Assembly (NCBI GenBank): GCA_031835245.1
Contig: JAVKOQ010000037.1
Span: 53,501 to 117,500 of the forward strand
Direction: 5' to 3'
Source: Balamuthia mandrillaris
Lineage: Eukaryota; Discosea; Longamoebia; Balamuthiidae
DNA length: 64,000 nt
In this document: positions 23,966-34,395 of the stretch, piece after piece
How the letters are laid out: the number at the start of each line of letters is the position of its first letter
Numbering within the stretch: position 1 is the first letter of the stretch
Notes under the pieces: model-generated
What the model was told of the DNA's origin: nothing
Database searches by the model: none
The model's input: only the letters and a program-made list of their open reading frames with translations
Program-made: the position numbers and the translations under genes

Positions 23966-25808
23966 ATGAAGCAGAGGAGCTCCTCTGGGACACACGGCGG
24001 CGCTGGCTCGTTGGCCGCTCCTCCAACAAGAACAACGACAAAACAACAGGCAGCAGCAGCAGCAGCAGAAGCATCGCCGTCATTGTCGTGGACGACCGAG
24101 GACCGCGCCGCCGTTCTGATACAGCGGCGATGGCGGGGCATGCGGACGCGCCGCACTTGGACCAAACTGGTCTGGCAACAAGTTTGGAACATTTTGGACA
24201 ATGACGATGGTTCGTTGTTGTTGTTTTTTATTTATTTGGTGTTTCTTGTTAAGATTTGATTTGAGTTGATGTTTTTTTGACTTTATTTGCTTCTCCTCTC
24301 TTCTCTCTGCTTCTCTCTTCTCCTCTTTCTCTCCCTTCTCCCTCCCTCCTCTCTCTCTCTCTCTCTCTCTCTCTACAGAGAAGCAAAGCATAAAGGACTT
24401 TCAAAAGTACAAAAAGTTGGAAGCGTTTCTGCAGCAAACAAAACTTGGCCTTTCGCGTGCCTCTTCTCAGCAACCATCTCAACTTCAAGAAAAGACAACC
24501 ACAGCAGCAACAACAGCAACAAGTGAGGAAGAACAAGAAGCAACAGCAACAAAGAAACAAAAACAACAAAAAGATAAGGAGAAAAAGAAGAAAGAGCCGC
24601 CGAAGAAGCAACCAAAAAGAGAAGAATCGGAAGAAGAAGAAGAAAGCGAAACAACAACAGCTACGAAGAAACAAAGTGGAGGAGCAAAACACCACCAACA
24701 GCCGCAACCGTCGCGAAGTGCATTGTGGTGGCTACCGAAAAGACATTCTCCTCGAACAGTTGTTCCTTCTTCTGCTAACGAACAAGAAGAGCGCCATGTG
24801 ACTCAAAAGGAGGAAGGAGATCAAGGACATCACCGCCACCACCATCATCGTCATGAACACCAACACCATCACTATCATCATGGAGCAACTAAAACAGAAT
24901 CACACTCTGAGAAAAAGAAGAAGAAGAAACACAGAGAAGAAGAAAACTCTGCAACAACAGCAGAAACAGAAGAAAGAAAAACAAAGTTACGGTTTGAAGG
25001 GTCAGAAAGCCTGTTGGAGGCAAAAAAGAGCAAAAAGATAAAAGAGGCAGAAGATTCAGTTCTCGTACGGAAGCAAAAAAAGATAAAGAAAGCTGCCTCC
25101 GCTCCGCCTACTACTTCCGTCACCAGCAACAAACCTTTCTCCATTTATTTGGAAAAGGACAAGCCACTCACACAAGGCATGACTGAGTCTCTTCTCAGTC
25201 ATTTCAAAAAGGTTTCTTCAGCGTCTTGCTTCTTTTTACTTGCGTGCTTCTAACACTGTTCTATAAAACAGGGACAACTACTAGAGAGAAGCTGTGCGAG
25301 AGAGATTATCAGACGTTTAAAGAAAGCGTTGATAGAAGAAGATGCGGCCTACCAAGGCAGTGCCATGCGCGAGCTTCGCATCCCCCAAGGAGCACGGCTC
25401 ACCGTGTTAGGAGACACTCATGGCCAATTGGATGACCTTCTTACCGTCTTTCGATTAAATGGTCCGTCATATATCTCTGTTATCTGTTCTCTGTTCTTAC
25501 CGCTTCACCTCGCTCTCCTCTGCTTTCCTTATTTTCTTATTGATGATGGAAACGGAATGTAGGAGTGCCAAGTCCAATGAACATTTATCTAGTGAATGGT
25601 GACTTTGTGGATAGGGGAGACTATGGGTTTGAGATTTGCATGTTACTGTTCTCATTCAAACTGTACTGCCCACAATGCATTTATCTCAACAGAGGAAACC
25701 ATGAAGCTAGTCACATGAACGCCAAATACTCTTTTGAGGTATAATATCCTTCTGGTTTCTCACTCTTTTTCTCTCTTCCTCTCACTGCTCCTTGCTCGCG
25801 TGCGCGCG

Positions 25809-25839
<31 letters not shown>

Positions 25840-28800
25840 CCTCCCTCTCTCTCACATCTCCAATTTTTTATTATCTGTCCATTCTGTTTTAATAGGCAGA
25901 AGTTTTGCGGAAGTACGATCGCAAAATGCTTGACAAGGTACAAGAGGTATTCAAGTATCTACCATTAGCTACTCTCATACACGACCGCGTGCTGGTTCTT
26001 CATGGCGGTCTCTTTAGTAGCAACGACATTACTTTGGACCATATTCGCAGGTGCGCCTTGCCTTCCTTTCGCTTGATCTGTTTATCAACAAATAGTGATC
26101 TTACCTCTTAACAATAGCATCGACTACAAGAGGCAAGCACCGCGTAAAGTGCAATCCTTCAACGATCAGTTGTTTTCGGAAATATTGTGGAGCGATCCAC
26201 GTCCCATCACCGGCACTGCACCCAGCCAACGTGGAGCTGGAGTATATTTTGGACAAGACGTCACTCAACAGTTTCTTGGTACTCTTATTCGTTGTTCCCC
26301 CTTTTATGTTGGTTTTAAAGAATTTAATGCTTATTATTCTTGTTATCTTTTGTCAAACTGCATTTGCAGAAAGGAACGGCCTTTCTCTTATTATTCGCTC
26401 CCACGAAATGGTGGCAGAAGGCTTTCAGTTGATGCATGGTCGTCAGATAATCACCCTGTTCTCCGCGTCCAACTATTGTGGCGCTAATGAGAACTTTGGT
26501 GCCTTTATAACCTTTGGCGAAGGATCATATGACGACGACGAAAACATGAAGGACGGTGCTATTTCAAAAAATAGTGGTAGCCTCATTATACGACAACATG
26601 TCTCTTATTCTAGTACTACCACTTCTTCTTCTGCTGTTTCTCTTTCGTCGAATGAAAAAGCACAAACCAACAACAGCGAAGGCAAAGAGGAAGACATAGG
26701 TGCTGGCAAGCTCGGCGAGAAGAGAGATTTTCCTTCTCTCGTTCCAGTTTTTCATCGCTTTCAAGCAGATCCTATCTTTGGCAATCTCACCATGCATACT
26801 TTGGATATGGATGAGCTGCAAACTGACATCTTGCAAAAACTGCGAGAACGCGTCTTTGAGAATCGGTAAAAACCAATTTGCTCCCTCTCTTCTCGCTTTT
26901 CTTCCTCACGACCTACTGTTTCATTCCTTTCTCACTTTGCAATTTGATAATATTGTTCTTCAAAACAGGGAGTTATTGTTAGACTATTTCAGCAAATTAC
27001 AAGATAGCAATCAAGCTAGGGACATTAACAAAGCAAAGAAAGCAAACAAGTCAACTAAATCGACCACTACACCAACGACAAGGGCTTCAGAGGAATCAAC
27101 TCCATCAAAACCTAAAAAGGCCAGCTCACCTTCTTCTTCTCCAGTTACTTCCAAGAAGAAGCTACAACAAAGCAAGGAACACAAAGAAAGCGAGAGTCAT
27201 AAAAAAGACGAAGCGAAGCAAGTCGATAACGAAAAAAACCACACCAAAGAAAAGGACCGAGAAACAACGACAACAAAGAGCAAGAAGAAAGCCAAAAAAT
27301 TGGCAGCAAACAAGAAAGTGACCAAGTTGCAATGGGCACAAGCCATGGATGAAGTTCTAAACTTGCCTTCCATGCCATGGTTGCTGTTGAGGCCTTACCT
27401 CGCTGTTTGCGAGAAGGATGGCACCATCGATTGGCACAAGTTTCTTTCTCGCTATCAGATCCAGCTCAATCGGTAACTTTATTTTGTGTATGTTTCTTTC
27501 AAAATGATTAACGTGTTTTTGCATGACTGAACGCAGCCGATTAGTGGAGCGATGGGTGGACCTCATAACCGAAGAAGTATGCCAGAAAATATACAGCCTT
27601 GACTTTCCAGACAATCCTCTCGAGCGGGTCTTTGAAGAGCATGATATCACCCAAGATGAAATTCTTGGTACTTCTTCTTTAACTTTGCTTCTCTATTACT
27701 CTTATCTCTTTTCTTGTGTTTTGTCTGCCTTCTGTTCTTTTTCTTCTTATTTCTTCGCATAACTTTAATCCGACGTAAACACAAGACTTTAACGAATTCA
27801 TGGCAGCAATGCAAACACTCGGTCTGGACTTAAGCGAGACACAACTTCGAGACTTTGTGCGGTCCATCGATCCTGCTCGCAACGACCACGCCGTCAGCAA
27901 GCAGGCCTTCATCGCACACTTCCTACCTGATCTGACTGCCCTCCAAGAGGCGGACGAAAAATGGATCCGAGAAGCTATGTCTGCTATTGGTATAGCATCC
28001 GCTTACTTCTGCTTCTGTTTCTTATTTCTTGTTATTTCCTACTTCATCTTCTTACTCCTTCTGGCAACAAAAACATAGGTACACTTATATACAAGAAAGC
28101 AACAAAAGATGCCACAAAAGGAGCTGACACCAGCTCAACATCACCAACAACAGCCTCTCCTCGTCTCAGCAATAGAAAAGAGGGTGAACAAACCCTAAAA
28201 CAAATGTTCCGACAGTTTGACCTCAACAAAGACGGCCGCATCTCCTACCATGAGTTCAGCTCAGCTCTTCGAAAGCTGGGTCTCAGCAACAAGAACCCGG
28301 CTGTGGCTTATCAGTACGGCAAGAAAGAGCGCATCAAACTGGCTCTTCACTTTGACAAGAATCGTTCTGGCTATATCAACTATAAGGAGTTCATGAAAGC
28401 CTTTCAGGTGGATGATCTCTGCTCCTCCACCGAACGGTTGAAGAGTCTCAAGCAGGAACGAGAGAAGGAGCGAAAGGAACGAGAAAAGAAGGAGAAGGAA
28501 CTTTCCGTCATGTCAGCGACAACAGAAACAGAGACAGAAAAATTACCAACCTCTGATGCTACAACAGCCATTTCCTCTACTCCAACGCAAGAACAAGCGC
28601 CAGCTACTTCTTCTACGGACGTTGGATCATCCAAACAAGGAGTGAGAACTCCTGCTACCCCCTCTGCTCCCTCTACTACAGATCCCGATTGGAAGACAGA
28701 TATTATCCATCGTCTCAGCCGAATGTTCTGGCAAAACCGATACAGCATCGAACGAGCCTGGCGTCTCTTTGACAATGACGGCAGCGGCTTCATCGACGCC

Positions 28801-29097
28801 AAAGAGTGGGAGGTTGGCTTGACAGCACTAAACGAGGCTCTCGCCGCGACAGAGGATGATCCTTCGTCATCGTTGGTTAAGTTGAGCCCGAAGCAAATGG
28901 CAGAGCTGTTTGCGGTTGTGGACATCAAGAAAACAGGAAAGGTGGACTACGAAGAGTTCTTGGACACGTTTCGAGTGGTGGACACGTCGTCCTCATCCCC
29001 GGTGAAAGAGGAGGAAGGAGGAGGGAGAAAAGGAATCGGAGGAGCCAGGAAGGGCAGCGGAAGAACGCTATCCTATGTCGTTCAGTCAGCAGAATAA
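23966..29097 (+). CDS. PPEF-type Ser/Thr phosphatase with IQ motif and EF-hands
   Basis: Eleven exons join in phase to about 1,370 residues. Boundaries: 23966-24209, 24379-25211, 25272-25461, 25563-25738, 25896-26050, 26118-26278, 26370-26865, 26969-27472, 27537-27667, 27786-27989, 28079-29097. An IQ motif (VLIQRRWRGMRTR) near residue 55 should bind calmodulin. The PPP core has GDTHGQ (406-411), GDFVDRG (435-441), RGNHE (466-470), LHGG, RSHE and SASNYCG, so all metal and catalytic motifs are intact. The C-terminal half carries canonical EF-hand loops DLNKDGRISYHE, DKNRSGYINYKE and DNDGSGFIDAKE, plus a weaker DIKKTGKVDYEE. The order IQ-PPP-EF is that of PPEF/RdgC. Unusual are a ~280-residue Lys/Gln/His-rich insert between IQ and catalytic core, and further basic low-complexity inserts. 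Activity is probably calcium controlled. Confidence 0.95.
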
Positions 29098-29325
29098 CAA
29101 TGAACAAGCTGTAACTTGTATTTTTTTGAAAAATAAGCAGGGATAGGCTCTACTCTCATCTCCTGTATTATGCCTGCATCGCCTCAGAAAAGAAAAACAA
29201 GTCCTCTTCTTCCTCTTCTTCTCCGACATGAATGGATCAAGAAGAGTACCTGGAGAGCAAGAAAAATAACCCGACTGCTGCTTCTTCTTCGTCGACGGCG
29301 AACAAACCAACATTCGTCTGCCGTT

Positions 29326-30561
29326 TTATTCCTCCTCCCTATTTTGTTTTTCTTTCACAAGGTACTTTCGCTCCCAAGAAGGACACCCATTGCTTTTGGC
29401 CCATTGCAACACGTCTAAGTGGCCACGGTTTGCGGCCGCCGCACAAGTCCGCTCATCCCAAGGGCACCCATTCTCTCTGGCCCATTGCAGCACTGCCAAG
29501 TGTCCGTTCCTCGCCGCCGCCGCACAGGTCATCACGTCCCACGGGCACCCGTTTTCTCTGGCCCACTTCAGCACCTCCAAATGCCCGCCAGAAGCAGCAT
29601 GGACGCAAGTCCGTTCGTTCCAAGGGCACCCTTGTTCTCTGCACCATTTCAGCACGTGCAAGTGTCCGTGGTCTGCGGCATGGGCGCAAGTCATATGGTC
29701 CCAAGGGCATCCGTTCCCTCTGGCCCATTGCAGCACTTCCAAGTATCCCCTTCTTGCTGCGCTTCTGCAGGTCGATTCGTCCCAAGGGCACCTTGTTCTC
29801 TGCACCATCTAAGCACTTCCAAGTGTCCGTGGGCCGCTGCTTCGGCGCAAGTCCTTTCATTCCAAGGGCATCCCCTGTTCTCTGGCCCACTTCAGCACCT
29901 CCAAGCGCCCATTCTCAGCAGCAGAAGGACAGATGTCAACCTTCGAAAGAGAGGTATACTTTTCAAGCCATTCCAATATCTTTAAATGCCCTTCTTTGGC
30001 AGCACAAACAGAAACCCTGTGGTCCCAAGGGCATCCTTGCGCTCTCAGCCACTGCAACACCGCCAAATGTCCGCCGCTCGCGGCACAGCTACAAGCGCGT
30101 TCGCCCCAACAAGGGCGTCCTTGTTGTTGCTTTCTAGCCCACTGCAAAGCCTCCAGCTGCCCTTGAAAGGCTGCCTCAGCGCAGATCTCTTCTTTAAGGG
30201 GACACCCGTTGGCCACAGCCCACTGCAACATGGCCAGGCTGCTGCAGACTGCCTCCGCCTCCACAGTCTGCCTGAGGTGCGCTGGAGCACAAGAGTACCA
30301 CCGACGGCAGGTTCTGGCGGCCGCAGCCACCCAACTGTCGGGAAGGAACTGGAGGATGTGGCACAGAAGCTCCTCCGGCAGCAGGGCTTCTATCCAACAA
30401 GTTGCAGCGTCTTTGCTTGCAGCGGTGCTTCGCAACCGCGCAGGGTGGCCTCTTGTTCTTTGCTTTTTCGTTTTTGTGCCTTCCGCGGGCGCCTTGCCAT
30501 CGTTGCAACGCTCCTCGTGCGTGTGTTTGCGTTTGCCGCCAGCGCTTCCGCCAGCCGACAT
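29326..30561 (-). pseudogene. F-box / ankyrin-like repeat gene broken by two frameshifts
   Basis: The ATG at 30561 opens a frame with an F-box (LPEELLCHILQFLPDSW...CRRWYSCA). Tandem repeats of about 27 residues follow, of the type GHLEVLKWARENGCPWDERTC, common in amoebae and giant viruses. F-box proteins couple substrates to SCF ubiquitin ligases through SKP1. The frame breaks near 29870, where a G-run has one base more than the repeat consensus (CAGGGGATGCCC), leading to a stop at once. Near 29791 one G is missing (CAAGGTGCCC), which restores the frame used to the stop at 29326. The slips are compensating, so this may be a young pseudogene, a pair of sequencing errors, or a gene using a 99-nt intron (29898-29800) that would skip the damage in phase. 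Confidence 0.7.
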
Positions 30562-30682
30562 CCCACCTCCCCCTTTCTTTGTTGCGAGGTTTCTTTTTTT
30601 TTCTGTTATTGACAAAAAAAGCAAAACGAGGGGTGGTGTCGAACCCGCAGCAAAAAAAAAAGGAGGAAGAAAAAAAGAAGCA

Positions 30683-30753
30683 GGCGCCTACGAGGATCGA
30701 ACTCGTGACCTTCAGTTTACGAGACTGACGCTCTACCACTAAGCTAAGGCGCC
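30683..30753 (-). tRNA. tRNA-Thr (CGT anticodon)
   Basis: A 71-nt cloverleaf. The acceptor stem GGCGCCT/AGGCGCC, D arm GCTTAGTGGTAGAGC, anticodon stem TCAGT/ACTGA with loop CTCGTAA, and T arm ACGAG-TTCGATC-CTCGT all pair. The anticodon is CGU. No intron is present. It is followed by a T-rich Pol III terminator (TGCTTCTTTTTTT). Confidence 0.95.
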
Positions 30754-31686
30754 CGACGTGTTTTGAATCATCCGGAACAAGATTGGGAGAGGAACATAGA
30801 TTGAATCTAAAACCAAAAAACAGTTCAGCCGCTCACTCTCTTCCTCTGTAGCACCGCAGGGTAGACATAAGTATTATTAGAGGAGTCATGTTTTTTGCCC
30901 CTGAGACAAAGGGGAATAGTATGCCATGTTATCTTGGTTTTGTCTACTCCTGCAAGTTTTATCGTCTTCCTCTCCATACAGTTGCTGAGATTGTCTCACC
31001 GCCTCATCACCTGCCTCATCCTTCCCCTCCTTTCTTCTTTGAGTACTCAAGTATAATGTGCCATCCAACCTTGTTATCTCTCGCGTTGCTTGTGAGCAGT
31101 TTTTCCACTTTTTCCACTAGCCATTTTTCTGCTCCCACCACTTCCAAACTTAACGGTACTCATCAGCAAACCTGCAGCCCAACCGGTCCCATAAATGGTT
31201 CAGCTGCTCATGGTCGTACTGGGAGGAAAGGCCTTTCCCTTGTGGCCTTGAACAGACGAGGGAGTGGGTCTGTTGGCCATCATCAATCACAACCATCAAA
31301 TCTTCTTCGCCGCAATCAACGCTCTCTCCCATTCCCTTTCACCAGCCACCGTTGGAAGGGAGTCCAATCCTTCACGTTCCTCACAACGCCCTCCTTGGGA
31401 GAGAGGGTTGATTGCAGCGAAAAAGATTTGATGGTTGTCGGGAGGCGATAGGCGATGCAGCTAGCAAATGCTCTGCCATCCACACTATTATCTCCGACAT
31501 TCCGTCCACCACAACGGAGGCATTCGTGTAGGGGAGTGCCAACCCCTCGTACCATCAGTGCCTGACAGCACCAGGTTGTTTGTCCCCTCGGCTAGCATAA
31601 GACGGCCATAAGACCTCTCTTCACGGACCATTTCGTACGGTTTTTTAACCTAGCGGAGAAGAAGGGGACGGGAAAAAAAAGAAATA
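30754..31686. other. Intergenic region between tRNA-Thr genes
   Basis: No convincing protein gene. An open frame at 30888-31451 (+) lacks recognisable content and runs through the inverted repeat. The main structure is the 43-bp inverted repeat at 31289-31438. Confidence 0.6.
31289..31438. repeat. 43-bp imperfect inverted repeat with 64-nt spacer
   Basis: Arm 1 (31289-31331) and arm 2 (31396-31438) are reverse complements over 43 bp with about three mismatches, beginning ACAACCATCAAATCTT. The hairpin could be an RNA element, a small non-autonomous transposon remnant or a palindrome-prone site. No flanking target duplication was recognised. Confidence 0.8.
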
Positions 31687-31757
31687 GGCGCCTACGAGGA
31701 TTGAACTCGTGACCTTCAGTTTACAAGACTGACGCTCTACCACTAAGCTAAGGCGCC
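31687..31757 (-). tRNA. tRNA-Thr (TGT anticodon)
   Basis: A 71-nt cloverleaf nearly identical to the 30683 gene, with loop CTTGTAA, so the anticodon is UGU. The T loop reads TTCAATC instead of TTCGATC. Followed on its own strand by TATTTCTTTTTTTTC as Pol III terminator. Confidence 0.95.
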
Positions 31758-31810
31758 CTTTACACTTTTGTGATGAATTTCTCCGCCCCGTAAAACAGTT
31801 TTCATCCCTC

Positions 31811-31833
31811 TTCCCGCCAAAAAGGCGGGAGGG
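31811..31833. other. GC-rich hairpin just upstream of the homoserine kinase gene
   Basis: CCCGCC-AAAAA-GGCGGG forms a strong short stem-loop about 25 nt before the ATG at 31857. It may lie in the 5' leader. Confidence 0.5.
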
Positions 31834-31856
31834 AGGACGACTCGCTCGTGGGAGAG

Positions 31857-33188
31857 ATGCAACCACCATCGGGCGGCGGCGTTGGCTACACCGCGCTCAG
31901 CGCTGAGGAGGCGGCCGAGATCTTGTCACGCTACCAACCTCACCTCGGCTCCTTCGTGGCTATTTCTGTGCGTTTTCTTCCCTCCCAAAAAAAAAAAACC
32001 TTTCTTCACTGCTACTCCTTCTTCACTCACTCTTCTCCGGATTATGATGATCGACCAAAGGCTATTGCAGGGGGCAACGCGAACTCCAACTACAAGCTGC
32101 GAACCACAACGGGCAACTTCCTGCTTAAAGTGTGTGATGAAAAGCCCAAAGAAAGTCTTGATGTACAAACCCTCTCCTCTTGTTCCCTTCAAAGTCATGA
32201 TCACGTAACTCAAGCTGTTTTGATGAGATATAGCTGCAAGTGAGCGCGTTGCTACGGATGAAAGAGCACAGCTTTCCTACTTGTTTTCCTCATCCGCTCT
32301 CTCTTGATGAACCCACGCAGTGTGTTCTTCTTCATCGTGGCTCTCGCGTCGTTATTTACGACTTTTTGCAGGTTTTTGTCTCTTTCACTTGTCTTCTCAA
32401 TCTCTTTCTTCTTCTTTGCTTCTCTCTCTCTTTCTCTCTCTCTCTCCACTCTTCACTCTTCACTCTTCACTCTTCACTCTTCACTCTTCACTCTTCACTC
32501 TTCACTCTTCACTCTTCTCTTAGCATCTCTGCCCCTCTCGTTCTCTAGTCCTCTTCTCTCGATCTCTTCTCTACATTATCTTTGTCCTGTTTCTTTCCTT
32601 CTCTGTTCCGTCTATCTTCTTGTTTTTTCTTGCTATCAGGCTGACCAGAATGAATGCTAGGGTAAAGCAGGAACAACAGCGAGTATGACTGCTGTCATGG
32701 CAGAGGGACTTGGAGCTGCTGTTGCTGCATTACACAACATTGCTCCCATTGAGGGCTTGCCTCCTTTCCCAATGGGGTATCTTCTCTCTCTCTCTCTCTC
32801 TCTCTCGTCCTTATCTCACTTTTTTATACTTCTTCTGACAACTATTCCACAACAAGAACTTCAGCAATTTATCCATTCTTAGAGGAAGTTAAGGGAACTG
32901 CGTTTGCTGATCACGACTTTGTTCGCTTCCTGAGCAGCACGTTGGAAGAGCTGAAAGAAGCCGTCGAAGATCCTTCTCTCCCGCAAGGAATGGTCCATGG
33001 TGACATCTTTCCAGATAATGGTATTCCAGTTTTCTCTTGCTTGTCTTTGTTTTTCTGTTTGTTCATTTGCCTGCTGCTGTTATTCACATTTGGGATAGTA
33101 ATTTTCAGTGAAGAAGGGCGAGTGGTTGGAATTGTGGACTTTGAAGAAGTTTGTTTAGGTCCTACCATTCTTGATGTTGGCATGGTTT

Positions 33189-33229
<41 letters not shown>

Positions 33230-33738
33230 CTCCTCCTCCTCCTCCTCCTTTTCCTGTTCCTATTCCCTTTTGGTTTAAACAAAAAACCTCCAGACAATCG
33301 TTGGATGCTGTTATCCAAAAGACAACAAGTTGGATGAAGAGTTGGCCAAAACCTTTTTGACAGCCTATCGCAAAGTGCGACCTCTGAGCGATGCGGAGCT
33401 GCGACTGTTACCTGCTTTCATAAAGTATGCCGCATTGACTATCGCCTTTTGGAGATTCAGGTTTGGGGAAATGCTCATCTTCTCTTGTTGTTCCTTTCCT
33501 CGTTCCTTTCTTGTTCTTGTTCTTGTTCTTGTTCTTGTTCTTGTTCTTGTTCTTCTTCTTCTTCTTCTTCTTCTTCTTCTTGTTCTTCTTCTTCTTCTTC
33601 TTCTTTTTCTCATTTTCTCCCTTTGTTGCTGGTAGACAATTCAACCTTCGGTATCCCAACGAGCAAAGAAAGAACGACCATGAGCCAATGGTAGAGCGCA
33701 TAAAATCTCTTTCCTCCTCTTCCTCATTCTCTTCATGA
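31857..33738 (+). CDS. thrB: Bacterial-type homoserine kinase II-like (APH-fold ThrB)
   Basis: Eight exons (31857-31967, 32061-32162, 32234-32371, 32661-32776, 32857-33020, 33099-33184, 33294-33460, 33636-33738) join in phase to 328 residues, the length of bacterial ThrB. The nucleotide-binding start reads AIAGGNANSNYKLRTTTGNFLLKV. The catalytic loop is MVHGDIFPDNV and the metal Asp lies in GIVDFEEVCLGPTILDVGM. The C-terminal YRKVRPLSDAELRLLPAF is strongly ThrB-like. The reaction would phosphorylate homoserine with ATP on the way to threonine. Eukaryotic homoserine kinases are normally GHMP-family, so an APH-type enzyme suggests ancient bacterial origin, though seven introns show full domestication. 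A hydroxylysine kinase-like activity is the alternative. The ATG follows a GC-rich hairpin. Confidence 0.8.
32447..32518. repeat. Heptanucleotide CACTCTT tandem repeat
   Basis: About ten copies of a 7-bp unit (CACTCTT) lie in intron 3 of the homoserine kinase gene. Confidence 0.9.
33508..33608. repeat. TTCTTG / TTC microsatellite in homoserine kinase intron
   Basis: TTCTTG hexamers grade into TTC trinucleotides within the last intron, pyrimidine-rich on the sense strand. Like the blocks at 44860, 49958 and 54454. Confidence 0.9.
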
Positions 33739-34395
33739 AATAAAACAACGCTCAAATACAGCAAACAGAGTAAGGAGAACGATGAAGAGAAGAGAAGAGA
33801 AGAGAAGAGAAGAGAACGATGAAGAGAAGAGAAGAGAAGAGAACGACGAAGAGAAGAGAAGAGAAGAGAAGAGAAGAGAAGAGAAGAGAAGAGAAGAGAA
33901 GAGAAGAGAAGAGAACGACGAAGAGAAGAGAACGATGGGATAAAGAAGAGCTGAGCAGTGGTTAAAGACATCTCCAGCTCAGAAAGTGAACAAATGCTGC
34001 AGTACCCCATAATTACCCTCTTAATGATGCTCCTCCCCCAACACCACTAACCGTGCGGTCACGGATACGACGACCGTGCACGACGTTTTTTTTGCCCCGC
34101 CTCTGTTGGTCGAATGATGTTAAACGCACCCACCGGAAGCCAGGCTTAATTGCCTTCCAACAAAGGGAAGCAAAGTCCCGCAACCGCTACATCTTTTATG
34201 TTATATTGCCAGGCGAAGCTAACAGCTATGCATCAGCATTAGCCTCAGCAAACAAGCAACAGCAACCACAACAAAGCAAAAACTCCTGGAAAAGAAAACG
34301 CAAAGAAGAAGAACAACAAAAGGTTAGGCTTGCTTATATATAATAAAAAAGAGCGAGATAACCAAAACGAAAACGAAAAAACACACACAGGGGGC
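33739..34395. other. Intergenic region between homoserine kinase and carrier gene
   Basis: Holds the GAGAA repeat block (33778-33935). A weak Gln/Lys-rich open frame at 34053-34343 does not join the carrier gene in phase. No supported gene. Confidence 0.6.
33778..33935. repeat. GAGAA pentamer array with GAACGATGAA interruptions
   Basis: Long run of AGAGA/GAGAA pentamers broken by GAACGATGAA and GAACGACGAA, the same two interruption words as in the block at 5633. Confidence 0.9.

Noticed and set aside
30888-31451. 187-codon plus-strand open frame between tRNA genes
   Set aside because: No recognisable domain or splice support, and it spans the inverted repeat, so it is probably chance.
32447-32518. 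CRISPR-like array
   Set aside because: The repeats are 7-bp tandem units without spacers. No CRISPR array exists in this eukaryotic window.
34053-34343. Gln/Lys-rich frame as a 5' exon of the carrier gene
   Set aside because: Its natural donor (AAG|GTTAGG) does not match the acceptor phase before the carrier ATG in that frame.
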